DNA of 64,000 bases from Mesostigma viride (taxonomy: Eukaryota > Streptophyta > Mesostigmatophyceae > Mesostigmatales > Mesostigmataceae), in assembly GCA_009746045.1 (NCBI GenBank), contig RPFO01000065.1, forward strand, positions 9,488,628 to 9,552,627, in the 5' to 3' direction. How positions within the stretch are numbered: position 1 is the stretch's first letter; each line of letters starts with the position of its first letter. Positions 1 to 10,524 of this stretch are shown in pieces. Under the pieces are notes generated by a model. That model was not told where the DNA came from. It worked only from the letters and a program-made list of their open reading frames with translations, and did no database searches. A program made the position numbers and the translations under genes.

Positions 1-2140
1 AAAACCGTCAACTGAAAGGGTGGGTAGGTAGGGTGCCGGGCCGATATGGCTTTTTTACAACAAAACACTTGGATTTTCTGCTAGCTCCCTGTATGGTCGG
101 AATTTTGAAACGGTTTGACGGACAAACTGATAGCACTTAATTGGCGAGCTGAACCCAAATATGCAGTCAAATTTTTGGCAGGTACCATAGAGGGGGGGGG
201 GTTGCCCGCAAGATGGTGCTGCCCCTAGGCACGGAAGTATGCTGCCGTCTGCCACCACTACAAGGCTTCGGCTATCCAGCGCCGTGCCGTGCCAGTATCG
301 CGTCGCGCCGGCCAACGACCCATTTAAGAAAACCGGAATTTTTCCATACACCAATATGGAAACGGTAGAGCTCGCGGAGCTGATCATTTTGCTCCATAGG
401 TCGACCCCTATAACCCTTGGGACCTCAAGGTTTTGCTAGGTATAGCGCCTACACCGTCTGCATTAGTAGTTTTATATAAATAATTAGCTTGATCTGTAAA
501 ATGTTCTGGCTGAAAACCAGGTAACAAACAAAAGAAAATTAATTAATTAAGTCCGGGGGCTGAGGACTGGACTAAACAAACAAATAAACAAAATTAAATT
601 AATTAACTCCTGTGGCCTCTGGGTATCACTGACCTCCACTGACTCTAGCCTATGGCCGGCGAAGGGGGGCCGCCGGGCCGGATTGCCGGCCGAATTGGGG
701 ACGGCGTGTACGATATCTACCAAACAAACAAAAGAAATTTATTAATTAAGTAAGTATACATGTGCCTTGAACGGCTGCAGGACAAACAAACAAACAAAAG
801 GTTTTGATTAAATAATATAATAGAACCCGGGACTCTAACTGGCTCCCAACAAACAATCCAGGGTTATTCATAATGCAAATACGGCAAAATTTGACTCCTA
901 ATAACAAACTACTAATGCGGACGGTGTACGTGCTAGGTAGGAAGGGTCCAAGGGCCAACTTTGGGAAAATTTCAGCATAAATGTAGTGTCTGATATTTTT
1001 GTTTTTTCCACCCCCCCTGTTTCGACGGTCAAAATTTCAAGATGAGGTTTGCGTTCAATTTGCCGCAGTTTGCCACCCAGAGAAAGTAGTCGTTGGACTC
1101 GTTGCCCACGATGAAACACAATCAAGCAAGCTGCTTCCGGCCCCACCATCTAGGTCATCTAGTCGCTCTACACGTCAGCCAGCCATAATTTCAAAGCACA
1201 TGCAAGGCTACACATTTCCATCTCCATTCATATTCATAATCCTGCACGACTCGAAAACGCGGACAAGATAACGGCAGGCTCGAGCTACCATGGTCCGGAT
1301 TCTCCCGATTTCTGTCCTGCGCTGGTTGTCTCCTTGATTATGGCAACTCTCTCCGGTATTAAAGAGGTTTTTCGCAGTTTGGCTGTTTCGAAGCGTTATT
1401 AGATGCCTTCGGATCAGGAGACTCACACAGCCGCGAAATCATGCCAAAGGTCTTATGTTCGATCCCTTGCTGGTAGCTTCTGAGCTTTCTTATTTTCTGT
1501 GTTCCGCGGAAATATCTCAGATTCGGGCCGCTATAGCGTTTTCACGTTTGTTGCTTTCTGATCCGACGAAAATGTTGTGGCTTGCTCGTGTGACATCTGG
1601 CGCATGGTGTGATTCATGTGTATCGTCTGCTTTGCCATAAGAGTGAGTGTTGGGTCATAAATCGTGTTTTACACATTTGCTGCATGGACCGTTATAGGTG
1701 CTGGTGAGCTCTTCCTTGTAGAATGGTGATGTCTATGTCAAGGATCTGATATCTTTATTTTCTCTTGCATATTGTGTCGCGGTTTGCTTGGATTCTTGCA
1801 GGCACCACGAGAATGAAATGGGAGCGGTCAGCATGATGCCCTAGCAAGCGACCAGCTTTGTTAAGCAGCTGTCATCGTATTTGATGAAAGGCAATGGCGG
1901 ATGACAGTGTCATAAAGCCATAACAGTGTTGTATAGATGATTCATTAAATGATCAATGGTTACAATTTCAGAACCGCCGCTGAATGGCTACAAGCTGTAG
2001 TATGAATCAATGGATTCTTGACGGCTATAAACATGTACTATTTAAACATTTTAATGAAAAGATTTTGATTGTCGTGCTGTTTTTTAACAGTGCGGTTGTT
2101 TCTGGCACTGCCTGCATGTGGCTGCCAGCATATTGCACTA
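1..2140. other. Non-coding flank left of LINE A
   Basis: No open frame here resembles a known protein family, and none is longer than about 110 codons. The stretch is mixed AT-rich and GC-rich DNA. It includes a degenerate dispersed repeat (annotated separately at 523-820). It is probably the ancient target DNA of LINE A or older transposon debris. I see no promoter or RNA gene that I can defend. Confidence 0.5.
523..820. repeat. Four degenerate AAACAAACAAAAG / TTAATTAATTAA modules
   Basis: A module made of (CAAA)n followed by AAAG and a TTAATTAATTAA-like run occurs four times, at about 523-551, 571-606, 720-750 and 781-820. The modules are separated by unrelated GC-rich sequence. They are visible directly in the sequence. 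No function is implied; they look like short AT-rich microsatellites. Confidence 0.5.
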
Positions 2141-2464
2141 TGGGTGTGTTTCTCAGCGCTGTGTTTTCTCACTTTTCTGACGTCCTGTTTTTCTCACTTT
2201 TCTAACGTCCTGTTTTTCTCACCTTTCTCACGTTTCTCACCTCCTGTTTTTCTCACGTTTCTCACGTCCTGTTTTTTGAGATTTTTCTAACGTTTTCTCC
2301 TTTTCTCACCTTTTGGGGGGCATCTCACCCGGGTGAGAAACGTGTTTTCTCACCCATTCTCACCCCATTTTCTCACTTTTCTCACCCTTTCTCACCCTCT
2401 CTCACCCAATCTCACCCTTTTCCTCACCTTTCTCACCGATTTTCTCACTCAATCTCACCCATTC
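2141..2464 (-). repeat. GGTGAGAAA-type satellite tail of LINE A
   Basis: On the plus strand this reads as about 320 bp of degenerate TTTCTCACC repeats. It includes a CTCACCCGGGTGAG palindrome at 2326-2339. On the minus strand it follows directly after the stop codon of LINE A ORF2 (stop at 2465-2467). The simplest reading is that this is the 3' tail of the LINE. Many non-LTR elements end in short tandem repeats rather than poly(A). Confidence 0.55.
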
Positions 2465-2870
2465 TCAAAGCCGAGTTCCTAGTGTGGGTGGAGGCGGCTT
2501 GCCCACAGGAGCTGGCGTGTGAGCCTGGACAATCGTCTGCCACCTCTTCTTGTTCTGCATAGCGGTCCAAGCAACTCTGAGAGAGAGAGAGTGAATGCGG
2601 TGTTCAAACTGCGCTGGTCGACCACTAGGTCGGCCAGCAACATCTGTGTGTACATAGTTCATGGCGGGTTTACCCAGCTTTCTAGGAATGTCCTTGGGGC
2701 CACGCCAGGTCAGGATAATATGCCGCCCTGGTTGGCCAAGCCGCTGGGGGCCGGCCAGATCAAGGGCGGTGTCTACCTGACTGGTGCGAGCAAGATGTCC
2801 TACAAATGCTATACTACGCTGCCCGAATCTCGTCCGAAATGCGAGGCATACATACCCTGATACAAAGAAG
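2465..2870 (-). pseudogene. LINE A ORF2, C-terminal end
   Basis: Minus-strand translation gives the C-terminal module of a LINE ORF2 containing GHLARTSQVDTALDLAG and, further on, HIILTWRGP. The final part resembles the ends of LINE C and LINE D at 44.9 and 45.7 kb, which share GHLART.QVDTS and a K-x-x-W-x-x-V tail. It continues from the RT part at 3414 across the two MITEs and ends with a stop at 2465. The frame changes several times, so it is not functional. Confidence 0.7.
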
Positions 2871-3070
2871 TTAGGTGAATATTGTGCGGAAAGCTATTGC
2901 CACCTGCGGCAAAGGTCCGCACAATATTATACCGGAGTTAACCACTCTCCGGTACACTCAAGTTCATTGCGTAATGAACTTGAGTGTACCGGAGAGTGGT
3001 TAACTCCGGTAAAATATTGTGCGGACCTTTGCCGCAGGTAGCAATAGGTTTCTGCACAATATTTACCTAA
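2871..3070. mobile_element. Fold-back MITE copy 1 (200 bp, almost fully palindromic)
   Basis: The left half from TTAGGTGAATATTGTGC and the right half ending in GCACAATATTTACCTAA are reverse complements over nearly the whole 200 bp, with only about 4 nt between the arms. Each arm contains smaller inverted pairs (TTGTGCGGA/TCCGCACAA and CCGGAG/CTCCGG), so nested hairpins are possible. It has no coding capacity. A closely similar copy lies at 3201-3413. Together they split the LINE A reverse transcriptase ORF. Confidence 0.8.
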
Positions 3071-3200
3071 CTAAAACCTGGCCTCATGGAGGGGAGTGAA
3101 GAGCCAACAGTGAGCCACCCGCTTGGGGCCTGCTGAGCACGCACTTGGGCCCCGGCGTGTCTCACTGCGGATTTGAACCCCTGACCTCCAAGGTGCGCAG
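3071..3200 (-). other. Spacer between MITEs with a tRNA T-arm-like (B-box-like) sequence
   Basis: The minus strand contains GGGGTTCAAATCC preceded by TTGGAGGTCA. This closely resembles the variable loop and T arm (Pol III B box, GGTTCRANTCC) of a tRNA. I cannot find a matching A box or a cloverleaf, so this is not called a tRNA gene. It may be a fragment of a tRNA-derived SINE trapped between the two MITEs. Confidence 0.3.
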
Positions 3201-3413
3201 GTCTTAGTTAAATATTGTGCGGAAACCTATTGCCACCTGCGGCAAAGGTCCGCACAATATTTTACCGGAGTTAACCACTCTCTGGTACACTCAAGTTCAT
3301 CGCGCAATGACTGCTTGAGTGTACGGGAGAGTGGTTAACTCCGGTAAAATATTGTGCGGACCTTTGCCGCAGATGGCAATAGGTTTCCGCACAATGTTTA
3401 CCTAACTTAAGAC
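3201..3413. mobile_element. Fold-back MITE copy 2
   Basis: This second copy has the same palindromic architecture as 2871-3070. It starts GTCTTAGTTAAATATTG and ends in CAATGTTTACCTAACTTAAGAC. It differs from copy 1 by scattered substitutions and by a less perfect centre. The outer ends extend the inverted pairing (GTCTTA/TAAGAC). Target-site duplications are not clear. Confidence 0.75.
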
Positions 3414-4833
3414 TCTAATGACCTAGCTGTGTGTAAACTCTACATTCAGGACCTGTCGAAGCATCAGGACTGTAAACCATGCCGTCCAGCCGGGCGGCCA
3501 GCGTGTCCGTGAGCGTCCATGCCTCGGCGCCATACGTGGTGAGCACCGTGAGAACCAGGACCTCAGTTGAGAGCATTCGCTTGCGGGGCTCGCCCAGGTC
3601 TTTCAAATGCCAGTAGGTTTTGAGCGAACGCAGCCTAGCCCAGGCCAGGCCGATGCGGATGTCCACATCGTCGGCGCTGTCGGGGAGCATGCTCCCGGGC
3701 AACAGTTTGAAGCGATCACGGAAGTATGGGACCTCCGTCCCCTCTAGCAGTCGGGGCCGCGGCGGGGCACTGGTATCGCCCCGATCACCATCGCCTCAGT
3801 TTTGACACTTAATCTCCAACCCCACCGCCCGCGCATTGGCAGGCCCAGACAGTCCAGCCAGGTCTGAATGTACTCGGGGCGCTCGATGAGGGTGGTATCA
3901 TCCGCACAAATCAGGCCGGACAGGCGGAAGCCAGGGCCGCCGCCGCCATATTCGCGATCGTTAAGGATGTCCAAGCCGGGCTCAAACCGCAGTAAAGTGT
4001 GCCCGTGCCTGGCGCATGACGTGATCCACGACAATAATGAACAGATATGGGGACAGGACACAACCTTGCCACACCCCGTGGTGAAGGGGGAATGGTGGGG
4101 TGGTGCCCTCCGCAGTCCGCACTACTGCCACGGTGAGCCCTCATACAGCCGGCGAATGGCAGCAATAAATTCTGGGGGCACACGGTCCAGAGCTAGGATG
4201 GCCCAAAGAGCCTCCCAGAGGATCGTGTCGAAAGCCTTGATATAGTCAACAAAAATGAAGACCAGCAGAAAACCATCAGGGCAAATGCGACGCACCTCCT
4301 CCATCAACCGGCGCGCCACAAATACAGCCATGACAGTGTTACGGCCACGACACTACCCATCTAAGACTCACCCAGGTGCGGGTCCAGCGCGGCGTGGAAG
4401 CTCTGCAGCCTCATGCGCATCAAGACCTTCAGCGCGGCGCTCTGGAGGCAGACACCCCGGTATATATAGTTACCGGGGTCAGCAGCAGAGCCCTTCTTGT
4501 ACAGCATGACTCGGATCGGGCCGTCTGCCACTCAGCAGGCGGAGGCTCATCAGAGAGCAGGACACGATTGCAGAACGCCAGCTGAAGCTCCCGCACCGCC
4601 AGGTCAGGGGTCTTCAGCAGCTCAGCCGAAAGGTGGTCGGCACCGACCGCCGCGTCGTACCTCTGGAGAGCAAGGGCGCCGTCCAATTCCTCCAAGGTTA
4701 AGGGGTGGACGACGTCGTTGGTGGCAAGACAGCCCTCCTTCAGGGACTTGCATGGTAGTCCGCGGCCGAGGAGGGGGGCGCAGGCAGCGGGGGGGGTCCG
4801 GCAACACTGAGACAGGCGGCAGTCTCGGGGCAT
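3414..4833 (-). pseudogene. LINE A ORF2, reverse transcriptase domain
   Basis: Minus-strand fragments carry LINE RT blocks in order: an upstream linker with VGADHLSAELLK (near 4650), FVDYIKAFDTILWEAL (near 4240), LICADDTTLI as the catalytic ADD motif (near 3900), and TTYGAEAWTLT of the thumb region (near 3530). The enzyme would reverse-transcribe LINE RNA at a nicked target. At least three frame changes separate the blocks. The same RT family recurs as LINE B, C and D at 42.8-45.7 kb. Confidence 0.8.
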
Positions 4834-5566
4834 GAATCAAGCGGGGGAAGGGGGGGGGCGCGAGCCCCACCTGTCAAGGAAACATTGTGGGCCAAGTTAC
4901 CAGCGGTCAAGGCTGACCGGCGCCGCGCCGTCCCCCGTGCGCGAGCTCCACCGGGGTGCGCAGTGCCGCCGGCCGCCGAGCCGGTACGTCGAGGTGGTAC
5001 CACATGTCCTTGCCCTGGTTGCGAGCTTGGCAGGCGTTGGCATCCGCGATGCACTGGGCCGCCTCTGCATCCTGAGCATGTGCGTAGGCCTCCACACTTA
5101 GGGCGGCCTTGAGCACCGGTTTCAGCAGCGGGTCCCGGTTACGCTTGAGGCGCGGCAGCCCTCCTTCAGGGACTTGCATGGTAGTCCGCGGCCGAGGAGG
5201 GGGGCGCAGGCAGCGGGGGGGGTCCGGCAACACTGAGATAGGCGGCAGTCTCGGGGCATGAAGCGGGGGGGGGGGGGGCACGAGCCCCACCTGTCAAGGA
5301 AACATTGTGGGCCAAGTTACCAGCGGTCAAGGCTGACCGGCGCCGCGCCGTCCCCCCGGCGTGCGCTCCACCGGGGTGCGCTGCCGCCGGCCACCGAGCC
5401 GGTACGTCGAGGTGGTACCACATGTCCTTGCCCTGGTTGCGAGCTTGGCAGGCGTTGGCATCCGCGATGCACTGGGCCGCCTCTGCATCCTGAGCATGTG
5501 CGTAGGCCTCCACACTTAGGGCGGCCTTGAGCACCGGTTTCAGCAGCGGGTCCCGGTTACGCTTGA
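4731..5566. repeat. 426-bp tandem duplication inside LINE A ORF2
   Basis: The segment beginning CAGCCCTCCTTCAGGGACTT near 4730 is repeated from about 5156 with a period of about 426 bp. The second copy keeps high identity until about 5566, where it diverges. Differences are small indels in G/C runs. The duplicated part lies between the endonuclease and RT domains and would disrupt ORF2. Confidence 0.85.
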
Positions 5567-6924
5567 CGGGCGGTGCCGGGCGGCCAGGACCTTGGGGTCC
5601 TGACGGTATACCTCTATAGAGCGGGCCGGGGCGTCAGCGGGGCATGACCGCGGCAGGTGCTGGGCCGCCAGCAACGGGGCGCGGGCCGCAAAGCCCGCAA
5701 AAATGGCAGCGTTGGGAGCACCTTGGGCCATGCAGCGCGTCGACGTCCGCCTGGGCGTCCAGGGCGGCCACGGGTACGCCTGTTGGCACCTGTTCCGCTC
5801 GTGCTCGGCGTCCGTCCAGTCCTCAGGATCCCCACGGACCTAGCGTAGCGCAGTCCAGTCAGGGCGGGCCACTTGGGCGCGGCGCCTGGTGGCGTGGAAC
5901 CGGAGCCGAATGGTCGCACGCACCAACCAACCGGTGGTCAGAGCACACGTACCGTGGGTGAGTCGAACACTCGAGTATATATCCAGAACCGAAGTGCACC
6001 TGGGCTGCCGTACCACCATGCGTAGTCCAGACAGGCCTGACGGCCGTTAGGGCCCCGAAAAGTGACCGAGTCCTGTGAGGGTTGGAAGTGGCAGTTGACA
6101 GCAACCATCCCGCTATCCCTCAAAAAGGCAGAAAACAAGGAGGTGTTGTCGTTAGCAGCCGCATGCCGGCAGGCGCAAAGCGACTGCCATGCAGCAGTGC
6201 CCACGGGGAGCGTGGCGTTGGCGTCAAGCAGCATATACATAACCAAGAAGTGGCGGCCCGGGATGGCGCCCTCAAGGCTATGCAAGTCCTCGAAGAACTT
6301 CTGGCGTTCCAACTGGGGTAGACCACTATGGGGTGTGTAACCCACCCGGCCCAACCGTGAGGTGGTGCTTAGACCGCGCCTCAACTGACGCGAAAGGTGC
6401 CACCATAAGGCGTGGGGTTAAAAGCGTGCTGAGGCTGGCAGCTGCCAGCGGCGAACACAAAAGGCCAACGCCACCTTGGCCTGCATGGCGTCCCACTGCC
6501 AGCAAAGTAAAAACGCCAACCGCCTGCCAGGCGATCAGTGAGCACTGTACGTGCCAGGAGGCACCGTGCGACGGTGCTCCTGCACGCCTAGAATAGACAC
6601 ACGGTGTGCAATGCAAAAGGCAACAAGCTCCTCCACCCGGTATGTAGCTATGGTCGCTAATCTGCTAGCAATGCGCGTACGTTGAAAGTTGCGAGGGCCA
6701 AGGATGCCTGCTGGCCCAACAGACAAGGGAGAGCGAGGAGGGGAGATGGGGGTGGATGCAGCGGAAGATGGGGGGCGGGATGGAACGGTGGGCCGGAGGG
6801 AGATGGATGGAATAGTGCTTTTCCTCGCATGGAGCTTGTCCTGCAGGCGGAGGATGCGAGCCTGCCGCCTGCTCTGGGTATTCGGGGGTGATTGCGCAAC
6901 ATAGAGGCGTAGAAAATCTAGCAT
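5567..6924 (-). pseudogene. LINE A ORF2, N-terminal APE-type endonuclease
   Basis: At the N-terminal end (6924 downwards) the minus strand encodes VEELVAFCIAHRVSILGVQEHR, the typical start of an apurinic-type endonuclease, with the catalytic Glu in QEHR. Further on, around 6040-6240, it encodes LLDANATLPVG and a VTFRGPNGR...LDYAWW segment. These match the D-x-N and serine/aspartate regions of these nucleases. The domain nicks target DNA for target-primed reverse transcription. Several frameshifts are present. ORF2 probably begins at the ATG at 6924. Confidence 0.7.
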
Positions 6925-7069
6925 GCGTTGTGTACTGCCAATCTGACTGCTGAGAGCTGTCGTTCTAGCCCAAAATACGGCACCACCATGTGTCTCATTC
7001 GCCTAGGTCGATGCATGATCATTGGGGGTGGAACGGGTGGGACTTTTTAGAGGCTGTCCCCGAAGCCTG
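6925..7069. other. Spacer between LINE A ORF1 and ORF2
   Basis: A short stretch between the end of ORF1 and the start of ORF2 of LINE A. I see no separate gene or signal in it. Confidence 0.4.
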
Positions 7070-7443
7070 TTAGCCGCGAGCCGACGAGTAGGGTTGTCTA
7101 CCTACTGGAACCACCAGGGGCAGCACGCTTGTTAAAGACTCCACACGAGACTCTGCGCCCTTAGTGTTAATCTCAACACCGTCAAAGAAATATGCAGCAA
7201 AGCGACCATCCGGCATCAGACGCATCTGGACACGCTTCCCCCCCTCTACGTACCCCTTCCTGACCTTCACGACCTCCTCGTGATTCAAAAGCTTGCTCCT
7301 TGCCGCCAGCTGGGCATGGGTGTAGTCCTCGTCCATGCTGATGGGGGTGTCCTTGAGCAGGCGACGGGCTCCAATGACCTGTTTCTTGTCCATTCATGGT
7401 GCCCATGGTGACAAGAACCAGGCCCAATGGGCCTGGCAGGCCG
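7070..7443 (-). pseudogene. LINE A ORF1, C-terminal part (L1 ORF1p-like)
   Basis: The minus strand encodes MDKKQVIGARRLLKDTPISM followed by DEDYTHAQLAARSKLL. This resembles the RRM-to-C-terminal-domain junction of L1-type ORF1 RNA-binding proteins: a strand reading LVLV, a helix, then a basic RR-LL-x-T-x-I turn and a D-Y/F-T helix. It is the continuation of the ORF1 piece at 27012-27997, from which it was split by the copia element. The frame shifts near the copia junction. Confidence 0.55.
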
Positions 7444-7448
7444 GTATA

Positions 7449-7864
7449 AGTTAGATATAGAAAGACGTCGGAGACGTTGGGGGAACTCAGTGTGAGACTG
7501 TGATATGCAGTAACGCCAGGGATCGGGCGTTCCTTGTCATTATTCACTCCATATGTGGGCACACATTATATGTCGTGACACATCACTCACACGAGTTCCC
7601 TAGGACAACTGGACTACGCTCAATTGTCCGCCACGTGTCCAGGCTCTAGAGGCTTCTAGACCTGGAGCAACGTTACTACGCACAACGTCCACTAGACTGG
7701 TTGCTAGCTACGTAACTTGCGTACACGTGTGTGCGTCGATCGCGCCACAACCCGGCGGCGCTCGGCACTGTTATTCAGTCTCCGCCAGAATAACTCCGGT
7801 CACATTGTATGTTCCCCCTGTGTGGCTCCGGCCACAAGACAGCCTCGAGGTATCTCAGCTAACT
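7449..7864 (-). repeat. Copia 3' LTR
   Basis: 416 bp, nearly identical to 26590-27006. The termini are AGTTAG and CTAACT on the minus strand rather than the usual TG...CA. Differences from the 5' LTR are small indels, for example near 7670, 7740 and 7790. Confidence 0.85.
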
Positions 7865-8873
7865 CCCATTATGTTTTCTTTCAGATTGGAACATGCTCCA
7901 AGTCTGACCAACCAACCGTTGCATGCAAGGCAACCAGAGCCCATACAGTCACAACTGGATTAGAGAAGGGCCCCAGAAACGGACTATACTGATGCTGACT
8001 GCTGATTTAACCCTGCCAAGCACTACGGGGGTTCCTCCCCCTCAATAGTGGGGAAAACATAATGAGGTACTGCTGCCATTCGTCACACAGGACGTCATAT
8101 AAGTCACATGTCACATCATATCAGGAGTGCCCAGTTTCCATCTTTGAAGGAGCGAACTGTCGTCATTTCCCTGGCATCTGTCACTGCAGATGGTAGAAAA
8201 AGGGGGGCTTGATTGCCACTTGTGGATGGAACCCCATGCAACATCCACTTCCCAAAAACCAATGGGATGACTCTAGTGAAACCAGAGGTCTTCCCCAGGT
8301 GCTTAGGACCTGATGTTTCGCCACTGCTGACCTGGGCCAGAGCAGCCAGATACCTGTGAGTGCCACATGGTGGTAAGCACAGGCAACTGACAAGGGAGAA
8401 CTGGTTCTCCACTTGATTTGCACATGGCGAATGGGTGGACTGCCCATCACCCTACCACAGGTCCTGGGACCAGATGGCAGCATGCATAAGACACAACAGG
8501 CACATTAACAGGACTAAGACTGTCACACGTTACATGCACATGCACATGCACATGCACATGTACAGGGTAACCATGAACATGACCCAGCCACATAACAATG
8601 CCATGTACAAGTACTGTCACCATGACTGACACAATGACACACTTGTGAAGGATATGACAGCTCACCTCCCAAGAGATGAACTAACGAAATTCATTGAGAG
8701 AGACAAAGTCAAAGAGACTCAATTTATTCACCATAAAACAGGGCTTACAAGTCATACAGGGCTCAGCTCCTCCCCAGGAGCTAGTGCTGATGATAAGACA
8801 CCCCGTGGCCTGGGCCCGGGTCTGGGTACCCCTACCCCCTGACAGGGGTTGCCCCATAGTAGGGGTGGGGAGA
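7865..8873. other. Copia 3' untranslated region with (CATGCA)n microsatellite
   Basis: About 1 kb lies between the end of the RNase H coding region and the 3' LTR. No convincing coding sequence is present. A CACATG/CATGCA microsatellite of about five units lies at 8532-8563. No clear polypurine tract was recognised next to the LTR. Confidence 0.5.
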
Positions 8874-9814
8874 CTAGCCATCCTCCCTGGGGAGGGGTGG
8901 ACTATAGGTGTCTACCGGCGGGGGCAGGCTGGCCTGCTTGCCGTAGGGGTTCATCATGTGATAGAGCAGTTGGTACTGCTCAGGTGCCAGCTGGGGCACC
9001 TTGGTCAACGCATCCGCTGCGTTGGCCTTGTCCGGCACATGATTGGTAGACTCCCAGTAGGTGCATTCCTGTTTCAGGATCACCCAGTCCAAATCAGTGT
9101 GCACAGCATAAGGGTTGTCAAGGAAACTGAGGAGAGATTCAATGACTGTCGGTGTGCAAGTGAGCCACCATCCCAGCCTGACTGCCTGCTTGCTTCTGTA
9201 ACCAAACCAGGACATGATTGAGATACCTGGCATGTAGCACAGCTGACACAACTGCCCTGCACTCAGCAGCATTGGTACTAACAGCTTTACGCCTATGTAG
9301 CCTGCTATACCATGAGATGAGGGACATGGGTTTGTCAGCATTTTGTACAAAAAATAAGCCAGCCTCCCTAGCCTGCAGTTGAGTAATCTGCCGTGATTCC
9401 ATGGAACTATCCATTATAGCCTGAATGTGAATGGGCTTAAAGAGTTCCAGGGAATGCAAGATAAGGGGTGGACCAGCCTGCAGGAGCTTGTTTATAGCCT
9501 TGTGGCCTACCTGCATGAGAACTGGATCATCAACCCTGCTGACTACTGCTAGGTGTGGTGCACAAGTAGAACACAACCACCCCAGCTTGCCCCTAATGGT
9601 GGGACAGTCACAAGGTTTGATTTTAGTCTGCAGCACTTCCTTACAACTGTGCATGTAATCTGAGGGCGAGTACATTGCACAGACCCACTGATCTGCTTGC
9701 TTCTGAAGCTGCAACATTGTGCCACAGAACTTAATAGCAATGGTGCCCAGCTCTAGCTGCTTGCCAATCTCAAAAGACTTAGACACGTTGGCGATAAAAT
9801 CATCCACAGCCTGC
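8874..9814 (-). pseudogene. Copia RNase H and C-terminal end of Pol
   Basis: Minus-strand frames contain the copia RNase H blocks: IQAIMDSSM (first Asp), then MSLISWYSRLHRRKAVSTNA followed by AECRAVVSAVLHARYL (catalytic Glu). Further on come VHTDLDWVILKQE and ADALTKV, the classical copia C-terminus. The enzyme removes RNA from the RNA-DNA hybrid during reverse transcription. A frameshift separates the parts near 9250. The upstream RT continues at 20716 on the other side of gypsy-1. Confidence 0.85.
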
Positions 9815-9819
9815 CTAGG
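9815..9819. repeat. Left target-site duplication of gypsy-1 (CTAGG)
   Basis: CTAGG directly precedes the gypsy-1 LTR here and directly follows it at 20711-20715. This proves insertion into the copia pol gene. Confidence 0.9.
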
Positions 9820-10375
9820 TGTCACGTCGCGTAACAATTCGTTGTAGTTACGGACGTAAATTAGGTCCCTTGCCTCGGTTGTCCCTAGGTTTACGTGTAG
9901 TTCCTACTGGGACACTATTGTCCTCGTAACAGTACATTGGGTGCCTTTGGGCGCCGCGCCGCGTACTTTATTAGTGGTCCTTATCCTTTGGTAGAATGTA
10001 GTGGACCAGCGTGCATCTGTGCCTGTGCCGGTGCATCTGTAGGCGAGGGCCATGTCGGCCCGAGCGTGTTGGACCGTTGGTGACCATTTATGCACGTTCT
10101 ACCCCTCGTGTGTTCACTCGGCGTGTGTTAAATGAATTAACACATATAGGCTTGGGTCACGGCAGTGTAGTGTGTTTCCTTCCTCTATTCCTGGAATAAA
10201 CGGGTTCTGGTAAATGGTTGTATGGCGTATTACAGCAACACGTACGTGAATGCATTGAGATCAGCTCCGTCTCGTTTGTCTTTCGCTAGGGGTTTGAGTA
10301 GAGGAGGCCTGACCAATTTAGGTTGCATCAGGTCCATTAGAGGTAGAGGTGGCGGTAGAAGTTCAGGACGTAACA
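9820..10375 (+). repeat. Gypsy-1 5' LTR
   Basis: It starts TGTCACGTCGCGTAAC and ends GACGTAACA, so it has TG...CA ends. Compared with the 3' LTR it lacks short segments near 9933 and 10024, so the two LTRs have diverged somewhat since insertion. The last part of the LTR contains the start of the 100-codon ORF at 10222. Confidence 0.9.
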
Positions 10376-10524
10376 ATGGTTCCGGAGGAACTTTCGTAGG
10401 TAGAGAACGAGACGACGGTCCTTTGTCACATACGTCTTTGCAAGAACCCTTCCGCGTCCAGGGATACGAAGACGACACTTTCTTGACAGGTAATGGGCGG
10501 GTCGCCTTCAAGCTGGGAGAGTAG
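10222..10524 (+). CDS. LTR-spanning small RGG-rich ORF of gypsy-1
   Basis: A 100-residue frame starts at an ATG inside the 5' LTR and crosses the LTR end and primer-binding region. It stops 149 bp into the internal region. The protein starts MAYYSNTYVNALRS and has an Arg/Gly-rich middle (RGRGGGR), suggesting RNA binding. It ends in a conserved stretch, DDTFLTGNGRVA. The same frame, with conserved length and C-terminus, is present in gypsy-2 (28409-28708), although the two leaders have diverged. That argues it is translated. No known family is recognised. Confidence 0.55.
   Translation: MAYYSNTYVNALRSAPSRLSFARGLSRGGLTNLGCIRSIRGRGGGRSSGRNNGSGGTFVGRERDDGPLSHTSLQEPFRVQGYEDDTFLTGNGRVAFKLGE

Noticed and set aside
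3071-3200. A tRNA gene on the minus strand
   Set aside because: Only a T-arm-like part is present. There is no acceptor pairing, D arm or A box.
4832-5530. Plus-strand frames repeated in the LINE duplication
   Set aside because: They duplicate because the DNA is tandemly repeated. The minus strand carries the LINE coding sequence.
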